Assembly: GCA_021794595.1 (NCBI GenBank)
Contig: JAJYQN010000006.1
Coordinates: forward strand, 1-56,470
From: Pseudomonadota bacterium
GTDB lineage: Bacteria > Pseudomonadota > Gammaproteobacteria > Acidiferrobacterales > Acidiferrobacteraceae
DNA: 56,470 nt
Direction of reading: 5' to 3'
The position numbers were made by a program, and so were the translations under genes. This document shows, piece by piece, positions 1 to 11,750 of the stretch. Under the pieces are notes generated by a model. That model was not told the DNA's origin. It did not search any database and saw nothing but the letters and a program-made list of their open reading frames with translations. Positions within the stretch are counted from its first letter, which is position 1. Every line of letters starts with the position of its first letter.

Positions 1-150
1 TTCGCCCGTGACGTGCTGTCGTTTCGGTGCGGGCTCGCCGTACCTCGTTACGACTCTTGTTCATCGCGATGGAGGCTCTGTGTTGCGAGAAGGGAATAGG
101 CTTGTCCAGCGTGATGGCAAGTCAGCTCTACCCCTGAGAGGAGGATATAT

Positions 151-179
151 TTGACCGCACCGCCCGAAATCACTAGAAT
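151..179 (+). promoter_or_regulatory. sigma70-type promoter of rplU operon
   Basis: TTGACC (151-156) and TAGAAT (174-179) are separated by exactly 17 bp, close to the -35/-10 consensus. Transcription would begin near 186, about 50 bases before the L21 start, and would feed rplU-rpmA and probably obgE-proB. Bases 1-150 upstream hold no gene that I can recognise on either strand. Confidence 0.7.
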
Positions 180-239
180 CGCCCGATTTAACGGGGCCGA
201 CAACGGCCTTTCAACGTAAGCGGTTTCGGGGAGTTTTTT

Positions 240-572
240 ATGTACGCGGTGATCGAGACGGGTGGCAAGCAGTATCGTGTGGCGGTCGGGGAGACCGTGA
301 GGGTCGAAACGCTACCCGCTTTGGTGGGCGAAGACGTCACCTTGGATAAGGTGCTGCTGATCGCTGACGCGTCCGGCGTGCGGGTCGGGGCCCCGACTTT
401 GGCGGAGACCGTGACCGCGCGTGTCGAGAACCATGGTCGCGGGGACAAGATCCGTATCTTTAAGATGCGTCGGCGCAAGCACTACCGCAAACATGCGGGT
501 CACCGCCAGAACTATACCGAATTGAAGATCTTGGCCATTGCCGGCCAGAGCGAAGAAGCCGGGCAGGCGTAA
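240..572 (+). CDS. rplU: 50S ribosomal protein L21
   Basis: L21 binds 23S rRNA in the large ribosomal subunit. The 110-residue product opens with [14 protein letters not shown], the signature start of the family, and carries the basic stretch [16 protein letters not shown] near residues 75-90 that contacts rRNA. It is slightly longer than the usual ~103 residues because of a short acidic tail. A GGGGAG ribosome-binding site precedes the ATG. L27 follows after 9 bases, the standard rplU-rpmA arrangement, and a near-consensus promoter lies upstream. Identification is secure. Confidence 0.97.
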   Translation: MYAVIETGGKQYRVAVGETVRVETLPALVGEDVTLDKVLLIADASGVRVGAPTLAETVTARVENHGRGDKIRIFKMRRRKHYRKHAGHRQNYTELKILAIAGQSEEAGQA

Positions 573-581
573 GGAGCATCC

Positions 582-3073
<2,492 letters not shown>

Positions 3074-3079
3074 ACGAGC

Positions 3080-3346
3080 CTAAGCGCTCGCCCGATGCAA
3101 ACGGGTATTGAGGCGACTCTTGTAACGAGCGGCCGTGTTACGGTGCAAAAGACCCCGGGAGATGCCACGATCAATGACCGAGCTCGCTTCGCGATAGGCA
3201 ATTTGCCCACCGGCCGCGTCTTTCTCTAAGGCCGCTTTCAGGACCTTTTTGATCGCCGTACGCATTTGGGAACGGAACGCGACGTTACGCTGTCTATGAA
3301 CTTCGGCCTGCCGAGCCCGCTTCTTCGCCTGAACTGTATTCGCCAA
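3080..3346 (-). CDS. rpsT: 30S ribosomal protein S20 (TTG start)
   Basis: S20 binds 16S rRNA early in 30S assembly. The family start is (M)ANTVQAKKRARQAE, and in this gene the residue before ANTVQ is encoded by TTG at 3346-3344. An AAGGAG site lies 8 bases upstream of that TTG, while an in-frame ATG at 3382 would add 12 foreign residues; I therefore take TTG, giving 88 residues, the normal S20 size. Non-ATG starts are also known for rpsT in enterics, where they help autoregulation. A near-consensus promoter on the same strand lies just upstream. Confidence 0.93.
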   Translation of the reverse strand: MANTVQAKKRARQAEVHRQRNVAFRSQMRTAIKKVLKAALEKDAAGGQIAYREASSVIDRGISRGLLHRNTAARYKSRLNTRLHRASA

Positions 3347-3382
3347 ACGCCTGCTCCTTACGAGGAATTTACAAAGCGGCAC

Positions 3383-3411
3383 ACTATGCCGTGAGCCCCC
3401 GGTCTTGTCAA
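3383..3411 (-). promoter_or_regulatory. sigma70-type promoter of rpsT
   Basis: Read on the minus strand, TTGACA (3411-3406) is a perfect -35 box, followed by a 17-base spacer and CATAGT (3388-3383) as the -10 box. Transcription would start around 3376, about 30 bases before the TTG start of rpsT. Confidence 0.75.
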
Positions 3412-3536
3412 TGTCGGATGGAACCCTGTGAGCCCGAAGTCGTCATATCCCCTCCGTCCCATTCTCAAAATACCCCAATTAGCGGTTTTTCCGTTTGGGG
3501 CGGCCTGCGGCGGGGAGATCGGATGGGCTCGTCTTA

Positions 3537-3644
3537 AAGGATGGCGTCACCAGGAAGGATGGCGTCACCAGGAAGGATGGCGTCACCAGGAAGGATGGCG
3601 TCACCAGGAAGGATGGCGTCACCAGGAAGGATGGCGTCACCAGG
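3537..3644 (+). repeat. 18-bp tandem repeat, six perfect copies
   Basis: The unit AAGGATGGCGTCACCAGG occurs six times without a mismatch at 3537, 3555, 3573, 3591, 3609 and 3627. No copy occurs elsewhere that I could see in the window. Perfect identity suggests recent expansion, as in a variable-number tandem repeat. No spacer sequence separates the copies, so this is not a CRISPR array. Confidence 0.95.
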
Positions 3645-3660
3645 GCGGGCGCCGCCCTGG
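3640..3660 (+). other. GC-rich perfect hairpin after the tandem repeat
   Basis: CCAGGGCGG and CCGCCCTGG form a perfect 9-bp stem around a GCG loop; the left arm uses the CCAGG of the last repeat unit. It is followed by CTTAAAA and not a T-run, so it is only a weak candidate for a rho-independent terminator. Its position between divergent genes gives it no obvious transcript to end. Confidence 0.6.
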
Positions 3661-3890
3661 CTTAAAATGCCGCCAGTGGCGCTTGAACCACGGTTCTCAC
3701 GGAAGGCTTCGGGTATACTCCGAGATCTTTGCGCCCCGCCCCGTCCCGGAGCGCGGTGGGGCCGCGCGAGCCGCGGACCCTGAGGGCTCTCCATAAGGCG
3801 AGAGGCGGGCGCGGTCGACAAAAAGACTGTCTCAGGGGGCGGTCAGGTACGGGAGGAGTCAGGGTGTGGCGGGGGAACGAGGGGGATTGA

Positions 3891-5462
3891 GTGGCTAATA
3901 GGCTTGTGCGCTCGCTTTTTGCCACCGGGGGCATGACGCTCATTTCGCGGGTCACGGGTTTTGCTCGGGATATTCTGCTCGCGCGCCTTTTAGGGACGAC
4001 GGCGCTCGCCGATGCCTTCTTCGTGGCCTTCCGGATACCGAGTTTTTTGCGTCGCATTTTTGGCGAAGGGGCCTTTTCGCAAGCCTTTGTGCCGGTGTAC
4101 GCGGGCTATTGGCACAAGGAATCGGGGCCTGAAGATCGCGAGGGGGCCCAGGCCTTTGCCGACCACATGGCCGGCACCTTTGCCCTGGTCTTACTCGCGG
4201 TCACGATCGTGGGGGTGCTGGCGGCCCCGGCGGTGATTTTTGTGTTGGCCCCTGGTTTTTTGGCCGATCCCGCGAAGTTTCAGCTCGCCGTGACCTTGCT
4301 GCGCATCACCTTTCCCTATCTCCTTTTTATTTCGCTGGTCGCTATGGCGGCGGGCATGCTGAACACGCGGGGACGATTTGCGGCGGCGGCTTTTACTCCG
4401 GTGCTCTTGAATCTGAGTCTCATCGTCGCAGCGGGCGTTTTAGCGCCGCACACGGCCCAGCCCGTTGTCACGGTGGCGTGGGGCGTTTTCGTGGGCGGGG
4501 TGTTGCAGCTTCTGTTTCAGATCCCCTTTTTGCGCCGCCATAAGCTCTTGCCGCGTTTTAAGTTTTCCTTCCGGCATCCCGGTGTCCGGCGGGTCTTTCA
4601 TTTGATGGTGCCGGGGATTTTCGGGTCGTCCATTGCCCAAATCAATTTGGTCGTTGATACCGTCTTGGCCTCGTTTCTCGCGACCGGCAGCATCTCTTGG
4701 CTTTATTACGCCAATCGCCTTCTAGAGTTTCCCTTGGGGATATTCGGTGTCGCTTTAGGTACGGTCATTTTGCCGCATCTATCAGCCAGGCACGCCAGGG
4801 CCTCGATGGAGGAGTTTGGCGCAACCCTGGATTGGGCCTTGCGCTGGGTCGTTGTGATCGCGGTGCCGGCGGCGGCCGCGCTCGTGGTGTTGTCTGCACC
4901 CATCATTATTACGCTCTATCGTTACGGGGCCTTTACGGCCTTTGATGCCATGATGACGCGGCGCGCCCTCATCGCCTTTGCGCTCGGCCTGCCGGCCTTT
5001 GTGTTCATCAAGGTGCTGGCGCCCGGTTATTATGCCCGCCAGGACACCCGGACGCCGGTGAAGGTCGGCAGCATCGCCTTGGTCTCTAATATGGCCTTGA
5101 ACGGGATTTTAATATGGCCGCTTGCCCACGCTGGGCTTGCTCTGGCGACCTCGCTCTCGGGCGGTCTCAACGCCTGGCTTTTATACCGCGGGTTAAGAAA
5201 GGGCCGGGTGTACCAGCCGCATCCGGGCTGGCGACGCCTCTGGGCCCAGGTGGGTTCTGCAAGCGCCATTATGGTTCTGGCGTTGTGGCACGCCGGGACC
5301 GAGGTCAGCGCCTTCCTCACTCTCTCAGGAGGCCGCAGGGCCTTGATTTTAGGCGGGTGGATTGTCGTCGGCTTGACCGTATATGGTACAGTAATGTGGC
5401 TTATGGGGGTGCGTCCCCAAGCCTTACGGTTGAAGTCGATGGGTGGGAATATCGGGTCATGA
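3891..5462 (+). CDS. murJ: lipid II flippase MurJ (MviN)
   Basis: MurJ moves the peptidoglycan precursor lipid II across the inner membrane and is essential for wall growth. The 523-residue product is hydrophobic throughout, consistent with 14 membrane helices. It starts with the family signature (ATGGMTLISRVTGFARDILLA..., ADAFFVAFRIP, RIFGEGAFSQAFVPVY) whose arginines line the central cavity. The GTG start at 3891 has a GAGGGGG site upstream. The stop overlaps the ATG of the DUF2203 gene (ATGA at 5459-5462). Confidence 0.95.
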   Translation: MANRLVRSLFATGGMTLISRVTGFARDILLARLLGTTALADAFFVAFRIPSFLRRIFGEGAFSQAFVPVYAGYWHKESGPEDREGAQAFADHMAGTFALVLLAVTIVGVLAAPAVIFVLAPGFLADPAKFQLAVTLLRITFPYLLFISLVAMAAGMLNTRGRFAAAAFTPVLLNLSLIVAAGVLAPHTAQPVVTVAWGVFVGGVLQLLFQIPFLRRHKLLPRFKFSFRHPGVRRVFHLMVPGIFGSSIAQINLVVDTVLASFLATGSISWLYYANRLLEFPLGIFGVALGTVILPHLSARHARASMEEFGATLDWALRWVVVIAVPAAAALVVLSAPIIITLYRYGAFTAFDAMMTRRALIAFALGLPAFVFIKVLAPGYYARQDTRTPVKVGSIALVSNMALNGILIWPLAHAGLALATSLSGGLNAWLLYRGLRKGRVYQPHPGWRRLWAQVGSASAIMVLALWHAGTEVSAFLTLSGGRRALILGGWIVVGLTVYGTVMWLMGVRPQALRLKSMGGNIGS

Positions 5463-5866
5463 AAGCGGCGATTTGGCAGATCGGTTCACCAGAAGATGCG
5501 CGCGTTTTTACGCTCGCAGAGGCTGAGGAATTGTTTCCGCTGATACGCAGGATCACGTACGCCTCCTGTCGCGAGTTGGAGCCCTTGCGGCGTTTGTTGG
5601 GGACCCTCCCCTCGGGGAGTGCGAGCCTCTATGAGGCCGAAGAGCAGTACGAGCGTGTGGTGAAGCGCTGGGTGGCGAAGATGGAACGGCTTGGGGTCGT
5701 GGTGAAGGGGCTCTGGCTTGTGGACTTCGATACCGGCGATGGCTATCTCTGCTGGCGATTCCCGGAGTTGAAGCTCGGGTACTATCATGGGTATCGAGAA
5801 GATTACGCGACACGCCGGCCGCTGCGCGATGTCATCGAAGAACTCGACCCCGACTGGGCATGCTGA
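5459..5866 (+). CDS. DUF2203 family protein
   Basis: A 135-residue soluble protein recognised from the DUF2203 pattern: an N-terminal FTLAEAEELFPLIRRI segment, a central helical part, and a C-terminal LVDFDTGDGYLCWRFPE followed by LGYYHGY. The family's function is unknown; related proteins are small and often lie next to cell-wall or stress genes. A longer open frame runs upstream inside murJ, but the ATG at 5459 overlaps the murJ stop as ATGA and gives the family's normal length, so translation is probably coupled to MurJ. No membrane segment or signal peptide is visible. Confidence 0.75.
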   Translation: MKAAIWQIGSPEDARVFTLAEAEELFPLIRRITYASCRELEPLRRLLGTLPSGSASLYEAEEQYERVVKRWVAKMERLGVVVKGLWLVDFDTGDGYLCWRFPELKLGYYHGYREDYATRRPLRDVIEELDPDWAC

Positions 5867-5973
5867 CCTGATCCCTTCTTCAGGGTGTGGCGTGCGGCGG
5901 GCGTCGGCCGCGCAGCTCTCGCGTAAACGGAGCGCGTAGTCGCATTGGCGCAGGTCGTGCCCATTTCCTATGG

Positions 5974-5994
5974 CGCCTAGACCCTTTCTAGGCG
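5974..5994 (+). other. perfect inverted repeat upstream of ribF
   Basis: CGCCTAGA and TCTAGGCG form an 8-bp stem around a CCCTT loop, 38 bases before the ribF start and about 110 bases after the DUF2203 gene. There is no T-tract, so it may be an operator or mRNA hairpin and not a classical terminator. It does not resemble an FMN riboswitch. Confidence 0.4.
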
Positions 5995-6031
5995 ATACGT
6001 TAAGCTTTCACGTTTTCGGTTAGTGCCTATC

Positions 6032-6970
6032 ATGGAGTGTATTCGAGGGCTTTATAACGTCCGACCACGGCATTGGGGAGCTGTGGCCACGATTGGCAAT
6101 TTTGACGGTTTTCATCGTGGACATCGGCGTCTCATAGCCTCTTTGCGAGAGCGGGCTTCGGCCTTCCGCGCGCCTACGCTCGTCATGCTTTTTGAGCCGC
6201 AACCGCAAGAGTATTTTCGGGGGGACGAACCTCGACCGCGCCTTATGCGCTTATCCGAAAAGCTGCGCGCCCTTCGTTATGCCCAGGTGGATACGGTGTT
6301 GGTGTTGCGCTTTAATGCCCGGTTGGCGGGGCTTTCGGCATCGGCGTTCATCGAAGACATCCTGGTCAAGACCTTGCGCGTGCAAGCGCTTGTGATTGGG
6401 GACGATTTTCGCTTCGGGGCTGGCCGCGCCGGGGATTTTGCGATGCTCAAGGAGGCCGGTGGGCGTCTCGGTTTTTCCGTCGATCCAACCCCGACCTTTA
6501 CCGAGGCGGGCCATAGGGTGAGCAGTACACGTCTGCGTCTTGCACTCTCCGAGGGGGCGCTTGAAGAAGCGCAGCGGCTTACGGGTACGCCGTATCGCTA
6601 CCGGGGACGCGTGGTGCACGGCGATGCCCGCGGGCGGCTTTTGGGTTTCCCGACGGCGAATCTCCTTATGCGTGAACCCGCGCCCTTGATGGGCGTATTC
6701 GCGGTGCAGGTCGAGTGGCCCGATGGCCGTATCGGTCGCGGTATCGCCAACGTGGGGCGGCGTCCGACGGTGGGTGGCAAGCAAGTGCTGCTCGAGGTTC
6801 ATGTTCTCGATTTTACCGGCGATCTGTACGGACAGCTGCTGTCCGTCAGTTTTCTGACGCGTTTGCGGGCCGAACAAAAGTTTTCGTCCCTGGAGGCATT
6901 GCAGAGGCAGATTGCGGCCGATCGCGCGAGCGCGCTCGCCTTTTTCGCTCACTATGAGGTTGCGTCATGA
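6032..6970 (+). CDS. ribF: bifunctional riboflavin kinase / FAD synthetase
   Basis: RibF phosphorylates riboflavin to FMN and adenylylates FMN to FAD in the cytoplasm. The N-terminal nucleotidyl-transferase domain shows [13 protein letters not shown] (the HxGH-type motif) and, near residue 160, [12 protein letters not shown]. The C-terminal kinase domain shows [15 protein letters not shown] and a late NVGRRPTVG. Total length about 312 fits the family. A GTG three codons upstream (6023) is possible, but [11 protein letters not shown] matches the usual start (M-E-x-I-R-G), so I use 6032. The stop overlaps the ileS ATG as ATGA. Confidence 0.95.
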   Translation: MECIRGLYNVRPRHWGAVATIGNFDGFHRGHRRLIASLRERASAFRAPTLVMLFEPQPQEYFRGDEPRPRLMRLSEKLRALRYAQVDTVLVLRFNARLAGLSASAFIEDILVKTLRVQALVIGDDFRFGAGRAGDFAMLKEAGGRLGFSVDPTPTFTEAGHRVSSTRLRLALSEGALEEAQRLTGTPYRYRGRVVHGDARGRLLGFPTANLLMREPAPLMGVFAVQVEWPDGRIGRGIANVGRRPTVGGKQVLLEVHVLDFTGDLYGQLLSVSFLTRLRAEQKFSSLEALQRQIAADRASALAFFAHYEVAS

Positions 6971-9789
6971 GTGCGGATTATAAAAGTACCTTGCAACTGC
7001 CCCACACCGAGTTTCCGATGCGCGGTGGTTTGCCGACCCGCGAGCCGGAACAAGTGCGGGCGTGGCAGGAGATGGCTCTCTATGAGCAGTTGCGCCGCTA
7101 TCATGCCGATCACCCACGCTATGTCTTGCACGACGGTCCTCCCTACGCCAACGGTGCCATTCATTTAGGCCATGCGGTCAATAAGACATTGAAGGATATC
7201 ATCGTCAAGGCCAAGGGTTTTGCGGGCTTTGACGCCCCGTACGTACCGGGCTGGGACTGTCATGGGCTGCCGATCGAATTGGCGGTCGAAAAGACCGTGG
7301 GACGGTGTGGGCGAGACGTGGATGCCCGCAGCTTTCGCCGGGCCTGCCGAGAGTATGCCGCAGCCCAGGTCGCGACCCAGAAGACGGATTTTGAGCGCTT
7401 AGGGATATTGGGCGATTTTGATCACCCTTATCTCACGATGGATTTCGCCTTCGAGGCCAATATCGTGCGCGAACTCGCGCGTCTGCTGGGGCGCGGACAC
7501 GTGTATCGAAGCGAGAAGCCGGTGCATTGGTGCCTCGATTGCCGCTCGGCCTTGGCGGAGGCCGAGGTCGATTATGAGGAGCATACGACTCAAGCCATCG
7601 ATGTGCGGTTCGCGGTTAAAGACCTTAAGGATTTCTGGAGGCGGCTCGCCCTAGCGCCGCGATCGGCGCCTGTGGGTCTTGTCATCTGGACTACGACCCC
7701 CTGGACTTTGCCCGCTAATCGCGCGGTCGCAGTCCACCCCGATATCGTCTACCGGCTCATGGATAGCGGTAAGGAGTATTGGCTGGTCGCAGACGAGTTG
7801 GCCGATACGGTAGCTGTGCGCTACGGACTTGTCGATCATCCAACGGGTCTTAGCGTGCCAGGCCGGGCCTTGGTGGGCCTGCGCCTGCAGCACCCGTTTC
7901 TAGAGCGCTCAGTGCCGGTTATCGAGGCGGGTCATGTGACCACGGAGGCCGGTACCGGCCTTGTTCATATCGCGCCCGCGCACGGCGAGGAGGATTATCA
8001 GGCAGCCCGGCTTTATAGCCGCGTAAGTGGTGATGTCCTGCCCATTGAGGGCCCGGTGGCGGGCGATGGGCGGTTTGTGGCGGGCACCCCGTACGTGGAG
8101 GGGCTCACGGTCGCGGAGGGCGCGAAGCGGCTGATCGCGGTTTTGAAGGAGCGGGGCGCGCTGTGGCATGTCGAGACCATAAGCCATAGCTACCCCCATT
8201 GCTGGCGACATAAGACGCCCATCATCTTTCGTGCGACCGCCCAATGGTTCGTGTCCATGGATGCGCAGGGCTTGCGTGATCAGGCCTTGGACGCCATAAA
8301 AGGGGTACGGTGGATGCCGGGCTGGGGCGAGCAGCGCATTGCGCAGATGGTGGACTCGCGTCCCGACTGGTGCATTTCTCGCCAGCGGGCTTGGGGCGTA
8401 CCGATTCCGTTTTTCTTGCATAAAACGACTGGAGAACTCCATCCCCGGACCGTGGAGCTTTTGGAGCAGATCGCAGCCGTCATCGAAGTCGAAGGGATTG
8501 ATGGATGGTTTGAGCGCCCGATATCGGCTTGGCTGGGAGATGAGGCCGACGAGTACGAGGCGGTACGGGATGTCTTGGACGTCTGGTTTGACTCTGGATC
8601 GACGCATGCCTGCGTCTTGGCCACGCGGTCGGATCTCGCACGGCCCGCCGACCTTTATCTGGAGGGATCGGATCAGCACCGGGGATGGTTCCAGTCGTCG
8701 CTACTCACCTCGGTCGGCGACTCGGGACGGGCCCCTTACAGGGGCGTTTTGACGCACGGCTTTACAGTCGATGCCGCCGGACAAAAGATGGCGAAGTCCA
8801 AAGGGAACGGGATCGAGCCGCAGGAGATCACAAAGAGTCTCGGTGCCGATGTCCTGCGTTTATGGGTTGCGGCCACCGATTATCGCGCCGAAATGTCGCT
8901 CTCCCAGGAGATCCTGAAGCGGGTGACCGAGGGCTACCGGCGGCTGCGTAATACCGCGCGCTATCTTTTGGCGAATCTCGCGGGTTTTAACCCCGATACC
9001 GATCTTGTGTCGGCGGCGGATCTGCTCATGTTGGATCAGTGGGCGCTGGCGCGCACGCAGGAACTCGATCACTCCTTGCAGGAGGCCTATGAGCAATTCC
9101 AGTTCCATCTCGTTTATCAGCGGTTGCATCAGTTCTGCGTGGTCGATTTGGGCGGCTTTTACCTCGATGTTTTAAAGGACCGACTGTACACCTCGGAGGC
9201 AACGAGCCGTGAGCGGCGCTCGGCGCAGACCGTCTTGTCCCATATGCTGGAAGTGGTGGTGCGTCACATGGCGCCGATCTTAAGCTTTACGGCCGAAGAG
9301 GTATGGAAGCATATGGCGGGCCGGCGCGCAAAGAGCGTGTTTCTCAATATCTGGCATCGCTTCGAGGGGCTGGCGAGCGCTCCAGAGGATCTGGCCTCTT
9401 GGTACCTCATGTTGGAGCTGCGTCAAGCGGTCGGCCCGGAGTTGGAGCGCTTACGGGTCAGCGGGGCCGTCGGGTCTTCCTTGGACGCGGAGCTCGACCT
9501 TTATGTAAGCCCCGAGCTCGCGCTCACTTTGGAGCGGTTGGCCGATGAACTGCGCTACGTCTTTATTACCTCCGAGCTGCGCATCCACGCGCTGGCCGAT
9601 CGCCCCGATACGGCGGTCGCGACCGAGCGCCCGGATCTCTTTGTTATGGTGAAGGCCTCCGCTCATAAGAAATGTGCGCGCTGTTGGCATCATAGGGCCG
9701 AGGTCGGCGCCTTGGCCTCCCACCCGGATCTGTGCGGACGCTGCATGGCCACTATTACCGGAGCGCCCAAAGTTAGGAGATATGCGTGA
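6967..9789 (+). CDS. ileS: isoleucyl-tRNA synthetase
   Basis: Charges tRNA-Ile with isoleucine and edits misactivated valine. The 940-residue product has the class I signatures: the HIGH-type motif [13 protein letters not shown] near residue 56 and KMAKS at 607-611 (KMSKS type). The editing domain lies between them ([12 protein letters not shown]). A C-terminal zinc-binding site is formed by C903, C906, C923 and C926. This zinc-containing form is the bacterial type found in E. coli. It overlaps ribF by 4 bases and lspA follows by overlap, the conserved ribF-ileS-lspA order. Confidence 0.97.
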   Translation: MSADYKSTLQLPHTEFPMRGGLPTREPEQVRAWQEMALYEQLRRYHADHPRYVLHDGPPYANGAIHLGHAVNKTLKDIIVKAKGFAGFDAPYVPGWDCHGLPIELAVEKTVGRCGRDVDARSFRRACREYAAAQVATQKTDFERLGILGDFDHPYLTMDFAFEANIVRELARLLGRGHVYRSEKPVHWCLDCRSALAEAEVDYEEHTTQAIDVRFAVKDLKDFWRRLALAPRSAPVGLVIWTTTPWTLPANRAVAVHPDIVYRLMDSGKEYWLVADELADTVAVRYGLVDHPTGLSVPGRALVGLRLQHPFLERSVPVIEAGHVTTEAGTGLVHIAPAHGEEDYQAARLYSRVSGDVLPIEGPVAGDGRFVAGTPYVEGLTVAEGAKRLIAVLKERGALWHVETISHSYPHCWRHKTPIIFRATAQWFVSMDAQGLRDQALDAIKGVRWMPGWGEQRIAQMVDSRPDWCISRQRAWGVPIPFFLHKTTGELHPRTVELLEQIAAVIEVEGIDGWFERPISAWLGDEADEYEAVRDVLDVWFDSGSTHACVLATRSDLARPADLYLEGSDQHRGWFQSSLLTSVGDSGRAPYRGVLTHGFTVDAAGQKMAKSKGNGIEPQEITKSLGADVLRLWVAATDYRAEMSLSQEILKRVTEGYRRLRNTARYLLANLAGFNPDTDLVSAADLLMLDQWALARTQELDHSLQEAYEQFQFHLVYQRLHQFCVVDLGGFYLDVLKDRLYTSEATSRERRSAQTVLSHMLEVVVRHMAPILSFTAEEVWKHMAGRRAKSVFLNIWHRFEGLASAPEDLASWYLMLELRQAVGPELERLRVSGAVGSSLDAELDLYVSPELALTLERLADELRYVFITSELRIHALADRPDTAVATERPDLFVMVKASAHKKCARCWHHRAEVGALASHPDLCGRCMATITGAPKVRRYA

Positions 9790-10265
9790 TGTGGCCTTAT
9801 CTGGCGATTGCCTTGGCGGTTTTTGGGCTCGATCAATGGAGTAAATGGGAGGCTGTGCGCCATCTGAGTTCCGGGCCTATTCGTATCGATAGCTACCTCA
9901 ATTTGGCCCTGGTTTATAATCGCGGCGCGGCCTTCGGTTTTTTAAGTAATGCAAGCGGCTGGCAAAACCTCTTTTTTGTGGTCGTCGCGGTCTTGATGGT
10001 GGTCGGCATCGTCTGGTTTTTGGCGCGCGCAGAGCGGGAAAGCCGGCTTATGGTGGTGGCGCTCATGTTCATACTGGGAGGGGCGCTGGGTAATCTCGTC
10101 GATCGCCTAAGGATCGGACGGGTCGTCGATTTCATCGACTTCCATATTGGCTCGTGGCACTGGTATACCTTCAATTTGGCCGATAGCGCAATTACTCTGG
10201 GGGCCATCCTTTTGGCGGTGGATACCTTAGTGTCGCGGAACGCCGCCGTAGGCGAGGAAAAATAG
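9786..10265 (+). CDS. lspA: lipoprotein signal peptidase (signal peptidase II)
   Basis: LspA cleaves the signal peptide of diacylglyceryl-modified prolipoproteins in the inner membrane. The 159-residue product has four predicted membrane helices and both catalytic aspartates in their usual settings: [17 protein letters not shown] and [16 protein letters not shown] is the conserved periplasmic motif. Start may be GTG 9786 or the next codon, ATG 9789; both overlap the ileS stop. The MlaA lipoprotein in the hopanoid locus would be one of its substrates. Confidence 0.95.
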   Translation: MMWPYLAIALAVFGLDQWSKWEAVRHLSSGPIRIDSYLNLALVYNRGAAFGFLSNASGWQNLFFVVVAVLMVVGIVWFLARAERESRLMVVALMFILGGALGNLVDRLRIGRVVDFIDFHIGSWHWYTFNLADSAITLGAILLAVDTLVSRNAAVGEEK

Positions 10266-10272
10266 GCCTTTT

Positions 10273-10722
10273 ATGGAACGGATCGAACACGGCTGCACGG
10301 TCTCGTTCCATTTCACCTTGTCTTTGACCGATGGGACCCGCATCGATGGGACTGAACTCGAGCAGCCGTGGCAGGTCGTAATCGGTCGGGGGGATCTGGT
10401 TCCCGGTCTGGAGCGTTGTCTGATCGGGCTTGCGGTGGGCGAGCGCGGACAATTTGTGGTACCGGCTGCGGACGGGTTTGGTGAGGCCGACGAAAACGCC
10501 CGCGAAATTCTCGATCGCGCTCAGTTCCCCACCGACGTTGATCTCATCCCTGGCATGGCGTTTGGTTTTACAATGCCCGATGGCAGTGAGGTGATGGGCC
10601 GGATTGTGGCGGTGACGGAAGGGGGGGCCGAGGTCGATTTTACCCACCCGCTGGCGGGGCACGATCTGGTGTTTGATGTCGAAATCGTCGCAATCGGGCG
10701 TGCGCTGACGCCCGAGGGGTAG
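10273..10722 (+). CDS. fkpB: FKBP-type peptidyl-prolyl isomerase, SlpA type
   Basis: A 149-residue cytoplasmic FKBP-type prolyl isomerase of the SlpA/FkpB group. It starts with a beta-strand core ([18 protein letters not shown]), then [19 protein letters not shown], the conserved FKBP active-site strand-turn, followed by the inserted-in-flap (IF) chaperone domain and the return strand. The gene lies between lspA and ispH, its standard place in gammaproteobacteria, 7 bases behind lspA and 2 bases ahead of ispH. Confidence 0.92.
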   Translation: MERIEHGCTVSFHFTLSLTDGTRIDGTELEQPWQVVIGRGDLVPGLERCLIGLAVGERGQFVVPAADGFGEADENAREILDRAQFPTDVDLIPGMAFGFTMPDGSEVMGRIVAVTEGGAEVDFTHPLAGHDLVFDVEIVAIGRALTPEG

Positions 10723-10724
10723 GT

Positions 10725-11669
10725 ATGAAGGTGTATGTAGCGAACCCGCGCGGGTTTTGTGCGGGAGTTGAGCGGGCCATCGCGATTGTCGAGCGCGCGC
10801 TAGAGGAGTTCGGGGCCCCTATCTACGTGCGTCACGAGGTCGTGCATAATCGCCAGGTCGTCGAGGCCCTACGGGCGCGCGGGGCGATCTTCGTAGAAGA
10901 CCTGAATGAGGTGCCGGAGGGGGCTCGGGTCGTTTTCAGTGCGCACGGCGTCGCCCGCACGGTGGGCGACGAGGCGCGCGCTCGTGGCCTCGAGGTCTTT
11001 GATGCGACATGCCCCTTGGTTTCTAAGGTCCACAAGGAAGTGGTGCGGTGGCGGCGGGCAGGATATGAATGCTTATTGATCGGCCATGCCGGACATCCCG
11101 AGGTCGAAGGAACGCTCGGCCAGGTGGAAGACGGGGTCTATCTCGTCGAAAACGAGCAAGATTTGGCGTGTGTGCCGGTCAAGGATCCCTTGCATGTGGC
11201 GTTTGTGACCCAGACCACTCTATCGGTAGACGATACATCGCGTCTCGTGAGCGCCCTGCGGGCACGGTTTCCCGGGGCCTGCGGGCCGCGTACCGATGAC
11301 ATCTGTTACGCGACCCAAAACCGCCAGGATGCGGTGCGGGGGCTCGCGGAGCGCTGCGATGTCATGGTGGTGGTGGGTTCGTCCCATAGCTCAAACGCCA
11401 ATCGTTTGCGGGAGTTGGCTGCGAGCATGGGTCTTCGGGCCTACTTGGTTGACGGATGCGATGATTTGGATCGCGACTGGTTTGCGGATAACGCCGCCGT
11501 GGGCGTGACGGCCGGGGCCTCGACCCCCGAGCCTTCGGTGCAGGCCGTGATCGCGCGTCTTCTGGAGTGGGGCGCGCAACTGGTCGAGGAACAAGTGGGT
11601 CCGGTGGAGAGTGTGGTATTCCCGCTGCCAAAGGCCTTGCATCGGCAACCTCGTGTTGGGCGTTCCTAG
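10725..11669 (+). CDS. ispH: 4-hydroxy-3-methylbut-2-enyl diphosphate reductase (copy 1)
   Basis: IspH is the last enzyme of the MEP pathway and makes IPP and DMAPP with a [4Fe-4S] cluster. The three cluster cysteines are C12 (PRGFCAG), C96 (DATCPLV) and C194 (CYATQNRQ), with the catalytic TQTTLS stretch and SSNSNRL-type motif (here [10 protein letters not shown]). The 314-residue length is normal. It sits at the end of the ribF-ileS-lspA-fkpB operon, so it is the housekeeping copy; a second IspH gene opens the hopanoid locus at 39801. Confidence 0.96.
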   Translation: MKVYVANPRGFCAGVERAIAIVERALEEFGAPIYVRHEVVHNRQVVEALRARGAIFVEDLNEVPEGARVVFSAHGVARTVGDEARARGLEVFDATCPLVSKVHKEVVRWRRAGYECLLIGHAGHPEVEGTLGQVEDGVYLVENEQDLACVPVKDPLHVAFVTQTTLSVDDTSRLVSALRARFPGACGPRTDDICYATQNRQDAVRGLAERCDVMVVVGSSHSSNANRLRELAASMGLRAYLVDGCDDLDRDWFADNAAVGVTAGASTPEPSVQAVIARLLEWGAQLVEEQVGPVESVVFPLPKALHRQPRVGRS

Positions 11670-11671
11670 CC

Positions 11672-11707
11672 GAGGCTTGGGTCTTTTCAGGCTCGACCCA
11701 AGGCCTC
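11672..11707 (+). terminator. candidate terminator after ispH
   Basis: GAGGCTTGGGTC (11672-11683) pairs with GACCCAAGGCCTC (11695-11707), a 12-bp stem with one bulged base and an 11-base loop. It lies 2 bases after the ispH stop and is followed by a pyrimidine-rich CGCCTTTCTTCC. The T-run is imperfect, so termination efficiency is uncertain. Confidence 0.6.
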
Positions 11708-11750
11708 CGGGCGCCTTTCTTCCTGTTCGTTTGAATGTCAGAATGCGCGC

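Larger units (their letters stand above)
3412..3890. other. rpsT-murJ divergent intergenic region
   Basis: About 480 bases with no supportable gene. It holds six perfect 18-bp tandem repeats, a GC-rich hairpin directly after them, and a -10-like TATACT at 3714-3719 that could serve murJ, although I see no good -35 at the right distance. Open frames across it are products of the repeat, whose unit length is a multiple of three. Confidence 0.6.

Noticed and set aside
1-150. Divergent ispB or other gene upstream of rplU
   Set aside because: Translations on both strands show no polyprenyl synthase or other recognisable motif.
3537-3644. CRISPR array
   Set aside because: Units are 18 bp and contiguous without spacers, and no cas gene is present.
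3428-3821. Open frames of 80-122 codons across the 18-bp repeat encoding six-residue repeats
   Set aside because: They exist on both strands and in several frames because the repeat unit is a multiple of three; none has a convincing ribosome-binding site or family.
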